DNA of 64,000 bases, from NCBI RefSeq assembly GCF_014204975.1, contig NZ_JACHMM010000001.1, forward strand, positions 620,001 through 684,000, in the 5' to 3' direction. Source of the stretch: Jiangella mangrovi. Its GTDB lineage: Bacteria > Actinomycetota > Actinomycetes > Jiangellales > Jiangellaceae. The first letter of the stretch is position 1. The number at the start of each line of letters is the position of its first letter. The translations under genes and the position numbers were made by a program. This document shows positions 33,159-42,485 of the stretch, piece after piece. The notes beneath the pieces were generated by a model. That model had not been told where the DNA came from and made no database searches. It saw only the letters and a program-made list of their open reading frames with translations.

Positions 33159-33836
33159 GTGTTCGACACCCCGGAGACACTCGCCCGACATGACGGTGTC
33201 GACGGCGAGGTGGTCGTACGCCGTCGTTCGACACCCTCCGGACCGGTCTACGAACTGATCGTCAACGGCACCTTCCTCATGGACACCGCCGAGACCTCGA
33301 CGGAGCGGCTGCTGGCCGAGGTGCTGCTCGACGGGCACCCGTCACCCGAGACGGTGCTGGTGGCCGGACTGGGGTTCGGGTGCACCGTCGCGGCACTGCT
33401 GGCCGACTCCCGCGTGCGGCGCGTCGAGGTCGTCGAGCTGGAGCCGACGCTGGTCGACGTGGTGCGCCGCGGCCTGGTGCCGGGCCTCGACGCCGTCCTC
33501 GGCGACCCGCGGGTGCGGGTGGTCGTCGACGACGTGCGCGCCGTCCTGCCGGGGCTGACGCCGTCGTCGTACGACGGCATCCTGCTCGACGTCGACAACG
33601 GCCCGCACTTCCTCGTGCACGAGGCCAACGCCGACGTGTACGAGCGGCCGCTGCTCACGCTCGCCGCCCGGGCGCTGCGCCCGGGCGGCGTGCTCGCGGT
33701 GTGGTCGGCGGCGCCGGCGCCGGTGCTGGCGGGCGTGCTGGCCGACGCCGTCGGCTCGGTCGAGCAGGTGGTGCGGACGGTGCCACGCCAGGGCCGCGAC
33801 GTCGACTACCACGTCTACGTCGCCCGCCACCCCTGA
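33159..33836 (+). CDS. Spermidine-synthase-like methyltransferase-fold protein
   Basis: A protein of 225 residues with the polyamine propyltransferase/methyltransferase Rossmann core: VLVAGLGFGCTVAALL, VEVVELEPTLVDVV, DDVRAVLPGL and YDGILLDVDNGP. It is shorter than true spermidine synthases and lacks the N-terminal beta domain in full, so the substrate is open. GTG 33159 is the likely start, because the frame upstream runs antisense to lpqY. It converges on the ferritin-like gene. Confidence 0.75.
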   Translation: MFDTPETLARHDGVDGEVVVRRRSTPSGPVYELIVNGTFLMDTAETSTERLLAEVLLDGHPSPETVLVAGLGFGCTVAALLADSRVRRVEVVELEPTLVDVVRRGLVPGLDAVLGDPRVRVVVDDVRAVLPGLTPSSYDGILLDVDNGPHFLVHEANADVYERPLLTLAARALRPGGVLAVWSAAPAPVLAGVLADAVGSVEQVVRTVPRQGRDVDYHVYVARHP

Positions 33837-33851
33837 CTCACGGCGACGACG

Positions 33852-34646
33852 TCAGGCGAGCACCCCCCGGGCGTCGAGCGCGTCCTGGACGATGCGCAGG
33901 CCCTCGAGCCCGGGCATCCGCCCGATGTGGTCGTCGATGGTGCGGGCCGCGCGCCGTCCGTCGGGACCGCTCATGAGGTGGCGCAGCACGTGCCGGACCT
34001 CGGTCTCCGCCATGACGCCGGAGCCGACCGGTCCCCAGAACTTGCGCAGCGCGAACCGGGCGATCTTCTGCGCCTTGCGGCTGCGGGCCAGCCGGTCGCG
34101 GGCCTGGGTGGCGTAGAACGCGACGTGCCGCGCCTCCTGCTTGGCGATGCGCTGGAGCAGCTCGGTCAGGACGGGGTGCTCATCGAGCTGGGCGAGCCGG
34201 TTGTAGGCGGTGATGGCCGACCACTCGTTGGCCGCGCCCCAGATCATGTGGACGGCGACGAAGTCCTGGCCGACCACGTTGGCCAGCAGCGACTGCTTGA
34301 TCGGGTCGAGCTTGTCGCGCCAGCCGAGCTTGAGCCGGGTGGCCTTGAGCTCGTCGTAGTCGACGCTGACGCCGTGCAGTGCCAGCACGGCGGCGAGCGC
34401 TTCGCCGTGCCAGAACTCCTCCATGTTCCACATCGTCATGAACGCGGTGACCTGCGGGTCCTTGTGCGACGGCGTCACGAGCATGTCGCGCAGGTAGCAG
34501 ACGGTGTGGTACTCGACGTCGCACATGTAGCGGAGGCTGCGCAGGGTGTCCGGCGGCAGCGGGTTCGTCCTGAACTCGTCCAGCGGCAGGTCCTGCCACT
34601 GCACGGCCTGGGACGTTCGGGTGTAGTCGCGGATGTCGAAGGCCAT
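33852..34646 (-). CDS. Ferritin-like diiron protein (acyl-ACP desaturase-like)
   Basis: A protein of 264 residues, mostly helical. Four helices carry a diiron set: VEYHTVCYLRD, EEFWHGEAL, NEWSAITAY and EARHVAFYATQ. This is the ferritin-like fold used by desaturases, N-oxygenases and related oxidases. ATG 34646 (MAFDIRDY) is chosen; an in-frame ATG at 34715 would add a basic 23-residue extension, and a TATAAA-like promoter box lies right before it. The substrate is unknown. Confidence 0.75.
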   Translation of the reverse strand: MAFDIRDYTRTSQAVQWQDLPLDEFRTNPLPPDTLRSLRYMCDVEYHTVCYLRDMLVTPSHKDPQVTAFMTMWNMEEFWHGEALAAVLALHGVSVDYDELKATRLKLGWRDKLDPIKQSLLANVVGQDFVAVHMIWGAANEWSAITAYNRLAQLDEHPVLTELLQRIAKQEARHVAFYATQARDRLARSRKAQKIARFALRKFWGPVGSGVMAETEVRHVLRHLMSGPDGRRAARTIDDHIGRMPGLEGLRIVQDALDARGVLA

Positions 34647-34842
34647 GTCGTGCCGGGGCGCCGGGTCGGGTCCTCGCCCCGTCCCTCCCTTGGTCCTCGT
34701 AAAACGGAGGCTCATTCTTTATAGGTGGAGTATGCCTGTTCACATAGTGCCCAGGCAATGTGCCCCTGATCACCCGGTTTTCCCCTGATTCAGCCCTGAC
34801 CCCGCCTACTCCCGCCGGCGTACGACCCACCATGATGGGGTC

Positions 34843-36243
34843 ATGAGCGACCAGGAGTACCGCATCGAACACGACACCATGGGCGAGGTACGGGTTCCCG
34901 CGGCGGCGAAGTACCGCGCGCAGACCCAGCGCGCCGTCGAGAACTTCCCGATCTCCGGGACGCGCATCGAGCGAGCGCTCATCCATGCGCTGGCCTCCAT
35001 CAAGGGCGCGGCGGCGCAGGTCAACGCGGAGCTGGGGGTCATCGACGCCGACCTCGCGAAGGCCGTCCACGACGCCGCCACCGAGATCGCGTCCGGCGAC
35101 CACGACGACCACTTCCCCATCGACGTCTTCCAGACCGGGTCCGGCACGTCGAGCAACATGAACACCAACGAGGTCATCGCGACCCTGGCCACCGAGCGGC
35201 TCGGCCAGCCGGTGCACCCGAACGACCACGTCAACGCGTCGCAGTCGAGCAACGACGTCTTCCCGTCGGCCATCCACATCGCCGCCACGCAGGCCGTCGT
35301 GCGCGACCTCGTCCCCGCCCTGCAGCACCTCGAGCGCGAGCTGTCCCGCAAGGCCGCCGAGTTCGCCGCCGTCGTCAAGAGCGGACGCACCCACCTCATG
35401 GACGCCACGCCGGTCACGCTCGGCCAGGAGTTCGGCGGCTACGCGGCGCAGGTGTCCTACGGCGTCGAGCGGCTCGAGGCCGTCCTGCCGCGCGTCGCCG
35501 AGGTCCCGCTGGGCGGCACCGCCGTCGGCACCGGCATCAACACCCCGCCCGGGTTCGCCGCCGCCGTCATCGGCCGCATCGCCGCCGACTCCGGGCTGCC
35601 CATCACCGAGGCGCGCAACCACTTCGAGGCGCAGGGCGCCCGCGACGGCCTGGTCGAGCTCTCCGGCCAGCTGCGCACCATCGCGGTCTCGCTCTACAAG
35701 ATCTCCAACGACGTGCGCTGGATGGGCTCCGGCCCGCGCGCCGGCCTCGCCGAGATCGCGCTGCCGGACCTGCAGCCGGGCTCGTCGATCATGCCGGGCA
35801 AGGTGAACCCGGTCATCCCCGAGGCCATGTGTATGGTGTCGGCGCAGGTCATCGGCAACGACGCCGCCGTGGCGTTCTCGGGCGCGGCCGGCAACTTCGA
35901 GCTCAACGTGATGCTGCCGGTCATGGCCCGCAACGTGCTCGAGTCGATCCGGCTGCTGGCCAACATCGCGCGGCTGTTCGCCGACCGCTGCGTCGCCGGC
36001 ATCGAGGCGAACGAGGAGCGCTGCCGCGAGTACGCGGAGTCCTCGCCGTCCATCGTCACGCCGCTCAACCGCTACATCGGCTACGAAGAGGCGGCCAAGG
36101 TCGCCAAGCAGGCGCTGGCCGAGCGCAAGACCATCCGGCAGGTCGTCGTCGAGCGCGGCTACGTCGTCAACGGCCAGCTCACCGAGGAGCAGCTCGACCA
36201 GGCCCTCGACGTGCTGAGCATGACCCGCCCGCCGTCGGCCTGA
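34843..36243 (+). CDS. fumC: Class II fumarate hydratase
   Basis: A protein of 466 residues, the full length. Signatures are [47 protein letters not shown] and the active-site loop [15 protein letters not shown]. It converts fumarate and malate in the citric acid cycle. ATG 34843 gives the standard start ([16 protein letters not shown]). A strong terminator follows. Confidence 0.97.
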   Translation: MSDQEYRIEHDTMGEVRVPAAAKYRAQTQRAVENFPISGTRIERALIHALASIKGAAAQVNAELGVIDADLAKAVHDAATEIASGDHDDHFPIDVFQTGSGTSSNMNTNEVIATLATERLGQPVHPNDHVNASQSSNDVFPSAIHIAATQAVVRDLVPALQHLERELSRKAAEFAAVVKSGRTHLMDATPVTLGQEFGGYAAQVSYGVERLEAVLPRVAEVPLGGTAVGTGINTPPGFAAAVIGRIAADSGLPITEARNHFEAQGARDGLVELSGQLRTIAVSLYKISNDVRWMGSGPRAGLAEIALPDLQPGSSIMPGKVNPVIPEAMCMVSAQVIGNDAAVAFSGAAGNFELNVMLPVMARNVLESIRLLANIARLFADRCVAGIEANEERCREYAESSPSIVTPLNRYIGYEEAAKVAKQALAERKTIRQVVVERGYVVNGQLTEEQLDQALDVLSMTRPPSA

Positions 36244-36254
36244 CGCTGGACGCG

Positions 36255-36294
36255 CCTCGCCCCCGTCACCGAGTCATCGGTGACGGGGGCGAGG
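36255..36294. terminator. Terminator after fumC
   Basis: CCTCGCCCCCGTCACCGA (36255-36272) pairs perfectly with its complement at 36277-36294 over a four-base loop, an 18-pair stem followed by TTTAGT. It also lies just beyond the end of the leftward lytic gene. Confidence 0.92.
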
Positions 36295-36315
36295 TTTAGT
36301 CGTGCGCGGGTCGGC

Positions 36316-36993
36316 TCAGTACCAGCCGACGTCCTCGGAGTGGGCCCACGCACCGCAGGGCGTGCCGTAGCGGCCCTCGATGTACCAGAGCCCCCACTCG
36401 ATCTGGGTGACCGGGTTGGTGCGGTAGTCGTCGCCGAACCGGGACATCTTGTCGGCCGGCAGCGACTGCGGGATGCCGTACGCGCCGGACGACGGGTTCT
36501 CGGCCGTGTGACGCCAGTTGGACTCGCGGGTCCACAGGTTGTCCAGGCACTGGAACTGGTCGTCGCCCCAGCCGTAGTCGGCCATGAGGGTCCGGGCGGC
36601 GGACTGCGGGTCGTCGATGGCCCGCTCGAGCGACCGGGCGGCGGCCTCGGCCGCGGCCTGACGTTCGGCCTCCGCGGCGGCGGCCGCTTCGGCCTCGGCC
36701 TTCGCCTTCGCCTCGGCTTCCGCCTTGGCCTGGGCGGCGGCCTCTTCGGCCTGCACCTGGGCCTCGGCTGCCGCGGCGAGATCACGCTCGAGCGACGGGC
36801 GCTCGGGGGCCTGGGCCTTGGCGCCGACCTCCGGGAGTGCCGCCTGCTGGTGCCGTTCGGCGGTCACAGCGGTGGTGGCGGAGCCGGTGGAATCGACGAG
36901 CCACCCCGTGAAGAGGGTGGCGAGGACGGTGATCGATGCGAGGATGCCGAGTCCGACGGAGACCCGGCGCAGACGCCTGCGTCTTCGATGCAC
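36316..36993 (-). CDS. Secreted lysozyme-like (SLT/aggregation-factor type) protein
   Basis: A protein of about 225 residues. A basic start (MHRRRRRLRRVS) and one hydrophobic segment act as signal anchor. A long alanine/glutamate/lysine coiled coil (about residues 70-150) leads to a C-terminal lytic-type domain (WGDDQFQCLDNLWTRESNWR, GAYGIPQSLPADKM, WGLWYIEGRYGTPCGAW). The catalytic-type Glu is in RESNW. It should act on peptidoglycan outside the cell. GTG 36993 is chosen with moderate certainty. Confidence 0.8.
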   Translation of the reverse strand: MHRRRRRLRRVSVGLGILASITVLATLFTGWLVDSTGSATTAVTAERHQQAALPEVGAKAQAPERPSLERDLAAAAEAQVQAEEAAAQAKAEAEAKAKAEAEAAAAAEAERQAAAEAAARSLERAIDDPQSAARTLMADYGWGDDQFQCLDNLWTRESNWRHTAENPSSGAYGIPQSLPADKMSRFGDDYRTNPVTQIEWGLWYIEGRYGTPCGAWAHSEDVGWY

Positions 36994-37172
36994 GAGGGGG
37001 CATACCTTTCCTGTAGGGCCCCAACACCTTGCAATGGAATCGTGACCTCTGCCAACTCCGCGGCGTGTCACACGGGCGATCGTGACGCTTCCAGGCCCGG
37101 GCGCGTCCACCCACGCAGGCCGCAGCTGACGCCGTCGTCACCAGGCAGGTTCATATGCGCTCACCAGCGGAA

Positions 37173-37214
37173 ACTCCCGTGCCACCACCCTCGGCGGGGC
37201 GGTAGCACGGGAGT
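37173..37214. terminator. Hairpin after the PIN-PhoH gene
   Basis: ACTCCCGTGC (37173-37182) pairs with GCACGGGAGT (37205-37214). It lies 40 bases downstream of the PhoH stop on the minus strand. The rest of the gap up to the lytic gene is probably its promoter and leader; I found no riboswitch consensus that I can defend. Confidence 0.7.
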
Positions 37215-37253
37215 ACCGGATATAGCTGACGAATCAACGAAATGAGACTTCGC

Positions 37254-38597
37254 TCACCCGGGCATGCGCTCGAGCATCTCGGTGACCAGAGCAGCGATCG
37301 GCGAGCGCTCCGAACGGGTCAGCGTGACGTGGGCGAACAGCGGGTGGCCCTTGAGCTTCTCGGCCACCGCGACGACGCCGTCGTGCCGGCCGACGCGCAG
37401 GTTGTCGCGCTGGCCGACATCGTGGGTGAGGACGACGCGGGAGTTGCTGCCGATGCGCGACAGGACGGTCAGCAGCACGTTGCGCTCCAGCGACTGCGCC
37501 TCGTCGACGATGACGAAGGAGTCGTGCAGCGACCGGCCGCGGATGTGGGTGAGCGGGAGCACCTCGAGCATGCCCCGCTCGACCACCTCGTCGATGACGT
37601 CCTGCGTGGTCAGCGCGCCGAGGGTGTCGAAGACCGCCTGCGCCCAGGGGTTCATCTTCTCGGACTCGCTGCCCGGCAGGTAGCCGAGGTCCTGGCCGCC
37701 GACGGCGTACAGCGGCCGGAACACGACGACCTTCTTGTGCACCCGGCGCTCCATGACCGCCTCGAGGCCCGCGCACAGCGCCAGCGCCGACTTGCCGGTG
37801 CCGGCCCGGCCGCCCAGCGAGACGATGCCGACCTCTTCGTCGAGCAGCAGGTCCAGCGCGATGCGCTGCTCCGCGGAACGGCCGTGCAGGCCGAACGCCT
37901 CGCGGTCGCCGCGCACCAGCTTGACCCGCTTGTCCGCCGTCATGCGGCCCAGCCCGCTGCCGCGCTCGCTGTGCAGCACCAGTCCGGTGTGGCAGGGCAG
38001 GTCACGCGCCTGCTCGAGGTCGGCGTACCCGTTCTCGTACAGCTCGTCGAGCAGGCTGCCGGCCACCTCGAGCTCGGTCATGCCGGTCCAGCCGGACTCG
38101 ATGACGGTCTCGGCGCGGTACTCCTCGGCGTGCAGGCCGACCGACGAGGCCTTGACCCGCATCGGGAGGTCCTTGGAGACCAGCGTGACGTCGTTGCCCT
38201 CGGCGGCCAGGTTGCGCGCCACCGCGAGGATGCGGGAGTCGTTGTCGCCGAGCCGGAAACCGGCCGGTAGCACCTCGGGATCGGTGTGGTTCAGTTCCAC
38301 GCGGACCGTGCCGTCGTCGTCGCCGACCGGTATGGGGTCGTCGAGGCGGCCGTGCTCCACCCTGAGCTCGTCGAGCAGCCGCAGCGCCGCTCGAGCGAAA
38401 TAACCCAGCTCTGGATGGTGGCGCTTGGCCTCGAGTTCGGTGATCACCACGATCGGCAGGACGACCTCGTGCTCAGCGAAGCGGAGGATCGCGTACGGGT
38501 CGGCCAGCAGCACGCTCGTATCGAGCACGTAGGTGCGGCGAGCCGGCTCCTGCCGGGTGGTGCGACGACGGGGGGTCTGGTTCTTGGAAGCGGCCAC
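37254..38597 (-). CDS. PIN-PhoH fusion (PhoH2-type) ATPase/RNase
   Basis: A protein of 447 residues. The N-terminal PIN domain ([42 protein letters not shown]) has the acidic set of a metal-dependent RNase. The C-terminal PhoH ATPase has Walker [14 protein letters not shown] and Walker [13 protein letters not shown]. PhoH2 proteins are described as sequence-specific RNA unwinding and cleaving enzymes. GTG 38597 after GGGAGACG is the likely start. Here it is encoded without a separate antitoxin. Confidence 0.9.
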   Translation of the reverse strand: MAASKNQTPRRRTTRQEPARRTYVLDTSVLLADPYAILRFAEHEVVLPIVVITELEAKRHHPELGYFARAALRLLDELRVEHGRLDDPIPVGDDDGTVRVELNHTDPEVLPAGFRLGDNDSRILAVARNLAAEGNDVTLVSKDLPMRVKASSVGLHAEEYRAETVIESGWTGMTELEVAGSLLDELYENGYADLEQARDLPCHTGLVLHSERGSGLGRMTADKRVKLVRGDREAFGLHGRSAEQRIALDLLLDEEVGIVSLGGRAGTGKSALALCAGLEAVMERRVHKKVVVFRPLYAVGGQDLGYLPGSESEKMNPWAQAVFDTLGALTTQDVIDEVVERGMLEVLPLTHIRGRSLHDSFVIVDEAQSLERNVLLTVLSRIGSNSRVVLTHDVGQRDNLRVGRHDGVVAVAEKLKGHPLFAHVTLTRSERSPIAALVTEMLERMPG

Positions 38598-38826
38598 GTC
38601 CGTCTCCCTCACGCCTGAATGCACCCTGATGGATCAGGCGTCTGTGTCGCGCGGAGTGCCGGGACCGAGCCCACTGGGCCGGGTGCCGGCCCTCCGTTCG
38701 CGCCATGGTGTCAGCACGTAGGACGGGCCTCCCGAGCGGCCGGCTACCCACCGTCCGCCACTCCCAAGATTACCGTCAGGCATGACCCCAGCGATAGGAC
38801 ACGCCTGAACGCCCCGTGAACGATGT

Positions 38827-38859
38827 GTTGCGCCGGCCGGTGGGACCGGCCGGCGCAAC
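38827..38859. terminator. Perfect 15-pair terminator hairpin
   Basis: GTTGCGCCGGCCGGT (38827-38841) pairs with ACCGGCCGGCGCAAC (38845-38859) over a three-base loop. It lies 23 bases past the stop of the DUF574 gene on the minus strand. The remaining sequence up to the PhoH start (38598-38826) holds no gene that I can support. Confidence 0.85.
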
Positions 38860-38881
38860 GGGCAGTGAGAGGGACTGGCGA

Positions 38882-39712
38882 TCAGCGCTTGATGCCGACA
38901 CCACCGGCGATGCACTCCTGGGCCTGGCTCAGCGGCTCGAGCTGAGGGCCGTCGGGCCACCAGTCGGCGCACCGGGTGACGCCCGGGTCGATCAGCTCGA
39001 GGCCGTCGAACAGCTCGACGATCTCATCGTGGGTGCGGAACGTGCCCGAGCCCATGGGGCTGCCCCGGAAGTGCTCCTCCATGTGCCGCGCGACGGAGCT
39101 GTACTGGTTCTCGGGGTCGAGGAAGTGCGAGATCGCGACGTACGACCCAGTGGGCAGCGCGTCGATGTAGGTCTTCATCAGCTCCGCCGGACCCTCCTTC
39201 GGGCCCTCGAAGTGGTGCAGCGTGCCGAACTGCAGGAAGCCGATCGGCTCGGAGAAGTCGAGGTGCTTGCGCACCACCGGGTTCTCGAGCAGCTCCTGGG
39301 GCTCGAAGATGTCGGCCGCGACGAAGTGGGTGTAGGCGTTCTCCTCGAGCAGCGCCCGGCCGTGCGCCAGCACCACGGGGTCGTTGTCGACGTAGACGAC
39401 CCGCGCCTCGGGGTCGAACCGCTGGACGACCTGGTGGACGTTCTCAGCCGTCGGCAGGCCGGACCCGCAGTCGAGAAACTGCTTGATGCCGGCCCGGGAG
39501 GCCAGGAACCGGGTGGCCCGGTTGAGGAACCCGCGGTTGTCGATGGCGAGGTCGCGCGCCTCGGGCGCGGCCTGGGCGACCCGGCGGAACACCTCGCGGT
39601 CGATCTCGTAGTTGTCGGTGCCGCCGAGGAACGCGTCGTACACGCGAGCGATGCTCGCGCGGCTGGGATCCACGCCGACGGGTACGCGAGCTGCTCGAGG
39701 AGCATCAGGCAT
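38882..39712 (-). CDS. SAM-dependent methyltransferase, DUF574 family
   Basis: A protein of 276 residues. The start VGVDPSRASIARVYDAFLGG and NYEIDREVFRRV, then FLDCGSGLPTAENVHQV and VVYVDNDPVVLAHGRALL, are the standard markers of the actinobacterial DUF574 methyltransferases. These are often encoded beside XRE/DUF397 regulators, as here. The substrate is unknown. It diverges from the XRE gene. Confidence 0.92.
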   Translation of the reverse strand: MPDAPRAARVPVGVDPSRASIARVYDAFLGGTDNYEIDREVFRRVAQAAPEARDLAIDNRGFLNRATRFLASRAGIKQFLDCGSGLPTAENVHQVVQRFDPEARVVYVDNDPVVLAHGRALLEENAYTHFVAADIFEPQELLENPVVRKHLDFSEPIGFLQFGTLHHFEGPKEGPAELMKTYIDALPTGSYVAISHFLDPENQYSSVARHMEEHFRGSPMGSGTFRTHDEIVELFDGLELIDPGVTRCADWWPDGPQLEPLSQAQECIAGGVGIKR

Positions 39713-39896
39713 TGGTCAGTCCTTGCTCTAGACCCGGGTTTCGATCGCCCATAGCGTAGGTGTGGTTGATCATCGACGCAATGGCGTCGTCCACAACGTG
39801 TCACGGTCACCCGCATCCGCCTGTGAGCCTGGATCATGACGCCGCCACTCCCTAAGATGGAGTGGTTGCGGTGGATCGGACGAGGAAGGCGCGCAC

Positions 39897-40787
39897 ATGG
39901 CGAGCGTTGACGCGGCTGGCAACAGCCCGGTCGATGCGCGGACGAGCGCGCCCACCGCACGTCGCATGGTCCTGGGCGCCCAGCTGCGCCGCCTGCGCGA
40001 GGCCGCCGAGCTGTCGCGCGCCGACGCCGGCTTCACCATCCGCGCCTCCGAGTCGAAGATGAGCCGCCTCGAGGCCGGCAAGGTCTCCTTCAAGGAGCGC
40101 GACGTCGCCGACCTCCTGACCACCTACGGCGTCAACGACCCCGTCGAGCGCGAGGCGTTCCTCGACCTCGTCAAGCAGTCCAACCAGCAGGGCTGGTGGC
40201 ACCGCTACAACAACGTCATCCCGGGCTGGTTCAACGACTTCGTCGGGCTCGAGGAGTCCGCGTCGCTCATCCAGTCCTACGAGCACCAGTTCGTCCCCGG
40301 CCTGCTCCAGACCGAGGACTACGCCCGCGCCGTCATGACCCACGGCCGCCCGCAGCACGCCACCGACGACATCGAGCAGCGCATCGACGTGCGCCGGCGC
40401 CGCCAGCGCATCCTCGCCCGCCCCGGCGCGCCGCACCTGTGGGTGGTTCTCGACGAGTCGGTGCTGCACCGCCCGGTCGGCGGCCGCAAGGTGCTCAGCG
40501 GCCAGATCGCCGCCCTGCTCGAGGCGAGCAGCCTGCCGCACATCACGGTGCAGATCGTCACCTTCGAGCGCAACTCCAACGCCGCCGAAGGCGCCTTCAC
40601 CATGCTCAAGTTCGCCGAGAAGGAACTGCCGACGCTCGTCTACATCGAGCACCTCACCGGCGCGCTCTACCTCGACCGCCTCGACGAGGTCGAGACCTAC
40701 GGCCGCGTCCTCGACACCCTCGCCGTCGAGGCCGAGACGCCCGAGGACAGCCGCCAGATCCTCGCGAAGCTCCGCAGCGACATCTGA
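39897..40787 (+). CDS. XRE family regulator with DUF5753 domain
   Basis: A protein of 296 residues. The HTH is at about residues 22-80 (LGAQLRRLREAAELSRADAG, SKMSRLEAGKVSFKE). The rest is DUF5753 (FVPGLLQTEDYARAVM, LHRPVGG, LPHITVQIVTF). Proteins of this type pair with a small DUF397 protein and act in actinobacterial development or as toxin-antitoxin-like switches. The DUF397 gene follows after 245 bases. Confidence 0.93.
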   Translation: MASVDAAGNSPVDARTSAPTARRMVLGAQLRRLREAAELSRADAGFTIRASESKMSRLEAGKVSFKERDVADLLTTYGVNDPVEREAFLDLVKQSNQQGWWHRYNNVIPGWFNDFVGLEESASLIQSYEHQFVPGLLQTEDYARAVMTHGRPQHATDDIEQRIDVRRRRQRILARPGAPHLWVVLDESVLHRPVGGRKVLSGQIAALLEASSLPHITVQIVTFERNSNAAEGAFTMLKFAEKELPTLVYIEHLTGALYLDRLDEVETYGRVLDTLAVEAETPEDSRQILAKLRSDI

Positions 40788-40931
40788 TTCCGCTGCTCGG
40801 GTTCGCGCCCGCGGCGCACGCCCGCGACGCACATCGTGTGCACGCCGGCAGCGAAACGATCATCTTGCTCACGCCACCTCCACGCCCTCTGCGCTACCCG
40901 CACGCCCCACGCGCAAACCGTACGAACGGAT

Positions 40932-40961
40932 GATCGCGTGCATCTGCACATGCACGCGATC
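40932..40961. promoter_or_regulatory. 12-base-arm palindrome and extended -10 before the DUF397 gene
   Basis: GATCGCGTGCAT (40932-40943) and ATGCACGCGATC (40950-40961) form perfect arms over a six-base spacer. TGCTACATT (starting at 40964) follows and reads as an extended -10 box, so the palindrome covers the -35 area. Further TGCAC half sites occur nearby (about 40827, 40975, 40988). It is the obvious operator for the upstream XRE protein. Confidence 0.7.
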
Positions 40962-41032
40962 AGTGCTACATTCGTATGCACCGGCAAGTGCACGTTTCTG
41001 CTTGGTCGACGCGGCCCTGGGAGATGAGCGGC

Positions 41033-41623
41033 ATGGACTCGATCGTCAATGGCATCACGGCCTCGGAGATCCCCCATGCCGTCTGGCGCAAGAGCAGCAA
41101 GAGCGGCGCGCAGGGCAACTGCGTCGAGGTCGCTCCGCTGCCCACCGGCACCATCGCGGTGCGCAACTCGCGCCACCCCGACGGCCCCGCGCTGATCTTC
41201 ACGCCCGACGAGATGACGGCGTTCGTCGACGGCGCCAAGGCCGGCGAGTTCGATGTCACGCCGGCGTCCGAGGCCCCGCAGGTACCCACGTCCTGGGTCG
41301 ACGAGAACACGCCGCCGCGCTACCAGGCCATCGGCAACGAGCTCGAGAACCTGACCGGACGGCTGCTCGAGGGTGACACCGTCCTCGACCGCGACTCCTC
41401 GGAGCGCCTGGTGCGCCTGCTGAGCGGCGTCGCCCAGCTCCAGCAGCTGCACCGCGTCGACAGCAACGGCCACTGCACCATCTGCCGGACGAAGTCGCGG
41501 CGCTGGCCGTCGCGGCAGAACGAGTGCTCCGTCCACACCGCGCTGAGCACCTACCTGGGCCGGTCGCTGACCATGCCCGCCGTGCCGGACGAGACGGCCG
41601 GCACCACTCGCCGCTCAGGGTGA
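41033..41623 (+). CDS. DUF397 protein with C-terminal cysteine-rich extension
   Basis: A protein of 196 residues. Residues 10-75 are the DUF397 unit (AVWRKSSKSGAQGNCVEVA, VAVRNSRHP-like pattern, FTPDEMTAFVDGAKAGEFD). A second region of about 120 residues is helical and includes HCTICRTKSRRW and CSVH, a possible zinc site. Most DUF397 proteins stop after the first unit, so this is a fusion. ATG 41033 is favoured over 41024 by the position of GGGAG. Confidence 0.82.
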   Translation: MDSIVNGITASEIPHAVWRKSSKSGAQGNCVEVAPLPTGTIAVRNSRHPDGPALIFTPDEMTAFVDGAKAGEFDVTPASEAPQVPTSWVDENTPPRYQAIGNELENLTGRLLEGDTVLDRDSSERLVRLLSGVAQLQQLHRVDSNGHCTICRTKSRRWPSRQNECSVHTALSTYLGRSLTMPAVPDETAGTTRRSG

Positions 41624-41674
41624 CCCACCGCGCGGCCGTTCCGCGGGGGATCACCGGCGATCTGAGAGGACGAG

Positions 41675-41755
41675 ATGCTCACGGCACTACTGCACCACCC
41701 CGTCGGCCGGCCGGCCGAACGGGTCGGCGGGTTCGCGGGCGAGGCCTGTCCATGA
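41675..41755 (+). CDS. 26-residue leader-like ORF
   Basis: ATG 41675 follows a good site (GAGAGGACGAG). The frame encodes 26 residues (begins MLTALLHHPV, ends GEACP) and its stop overlaps the ATG of the next gene as ATGA. Coupled translation of the next gene is the likely purpose. It is too short for a family call. Confidence 0.5.
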   Translation: MLTALLHHPVGRPAERVGGFAGEACP

Positions 41756-41976
41756 GTGCGGCGAACGAGGCGGCCGAGCAGCGTTTCGCACCGGCCTACC
41801 GTGCCCACTGCCCCACCTGTCACAAGTCCGGACGCGAGTTCACGTCGTACGGCAACGCCGAAGAGGCCGCCCGCGGCCATGCGGGCAAGCACATCCACAC
41901 GACCTACGTGCTCGACCAGTACGGCATCCGGGTCATCGGCTCCGTCCAGCGCCCGGGCGGCGATCCCCAGCCGTGA
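41752..41976 (+). CDS. Small hypothetical protein with a CxxC motif
   Basis: A protein of 74 residues. It has AHCPTCHKSGREFTSYGNAE, a possible zinc knuckle, followed by a histidine-rich helix (ARGHAGKHIHTTYV). Its start lies inside the stop of the 26-residue ORF. No family is recognised. It may belong to the XRE/DUF397 locus. Confidence 0.6.
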   Translation: MSAANEAAEQRFAPAYRAHCPTCHKSGREFTSYGNAEEAARGHAGKHIHTTYVLDQYGIRVIGSVQRPGGDPQP

Positions 41977-42086
41977 CGGCATCCGGCCCCGTCACGCCGA
42001 TTCACTGATCTCCTCGTCCCGCGACCGATGACTCTCGGCCGCTCGCCGGGTCTGTCCTAGTGAGAGACCCGACGAGAGGATTCATC

Positions 42087-42485
42087 ATGAGTGGCGCCAC
42101 CCTCGCCAGCATCCTGCTGTCCAGCACCGACCCCGACCGGCTGGGCGCCTGGTACGCCGCGGCGGTCACGCCCGCCGACGACGCACGCGTCGACACCTAC
42201 CGGATCCTGCGCTACGGCGACTTCCACCTGATGATCGACCAGCGCGACGACGTCGGCCCGAAGAACCCGGAGCCCGGCCGCATCATCCTCAACTTCGACG
42301 TCGACGACGCGCGCGCGGTCGTGGCCCGGCTGGACGAGATGGGCGCGACCTGGCTGTCCCCGCTGGAGGACCGCGACGGCAGCCTGTTCGCCACGGCGGT
42401 CGACCCGGACGGCACCTACGTCCAGTTCATCCAGATCAGCGCGGAGCACCGGGCGCAGCTCGCGTCGGCGAGGGACGCGACATGA
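42087..42485 (+). CDS. VOC (glyoxalase/bleomycin-resistance fold) protein
   Basis: A protein of 132 residues with the duplicated beta-alpha-beta fold: ILLSSTDPDRLGAWYAAA at the start, then IILNFDVDDARAVVARLDEM and ATAVDPDGTYVQFIQI at the end. The substrate is unknown. GAGAGGA precedes ATG 42087. Its stop overlaps the exporter ATG by four bases, so a link to drug or toxic-compound resistance is plausible. Confidence 0.85.
   Translation: MSGATLASILLSSTDPDRLGAWYAAAVTPADDARVDTYRILRYGDFHLMIDQRDDVGPKNPEPGRIILNFDVDDARAVVARLDEMGATWLSPLEDRDGSLFATAVDPDGTYVQFIQISAEHRAQLASARDAT

Noticed and set aside
36994..37253. Leader of the lytic gene considered as a ydaO (c-di-AMP) riboswitch
   Set aside because: The gene type would fit, but I could not find the conserved ydaO core segments in the sequence.
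37254..38597. PIN-PhoH gene considered as part of a toxin-antitoxin operon
   Set aside because: There is no PhoAT-type small gene directly upstream. The space of 284 bases before it holds a terminator and no supported frame.
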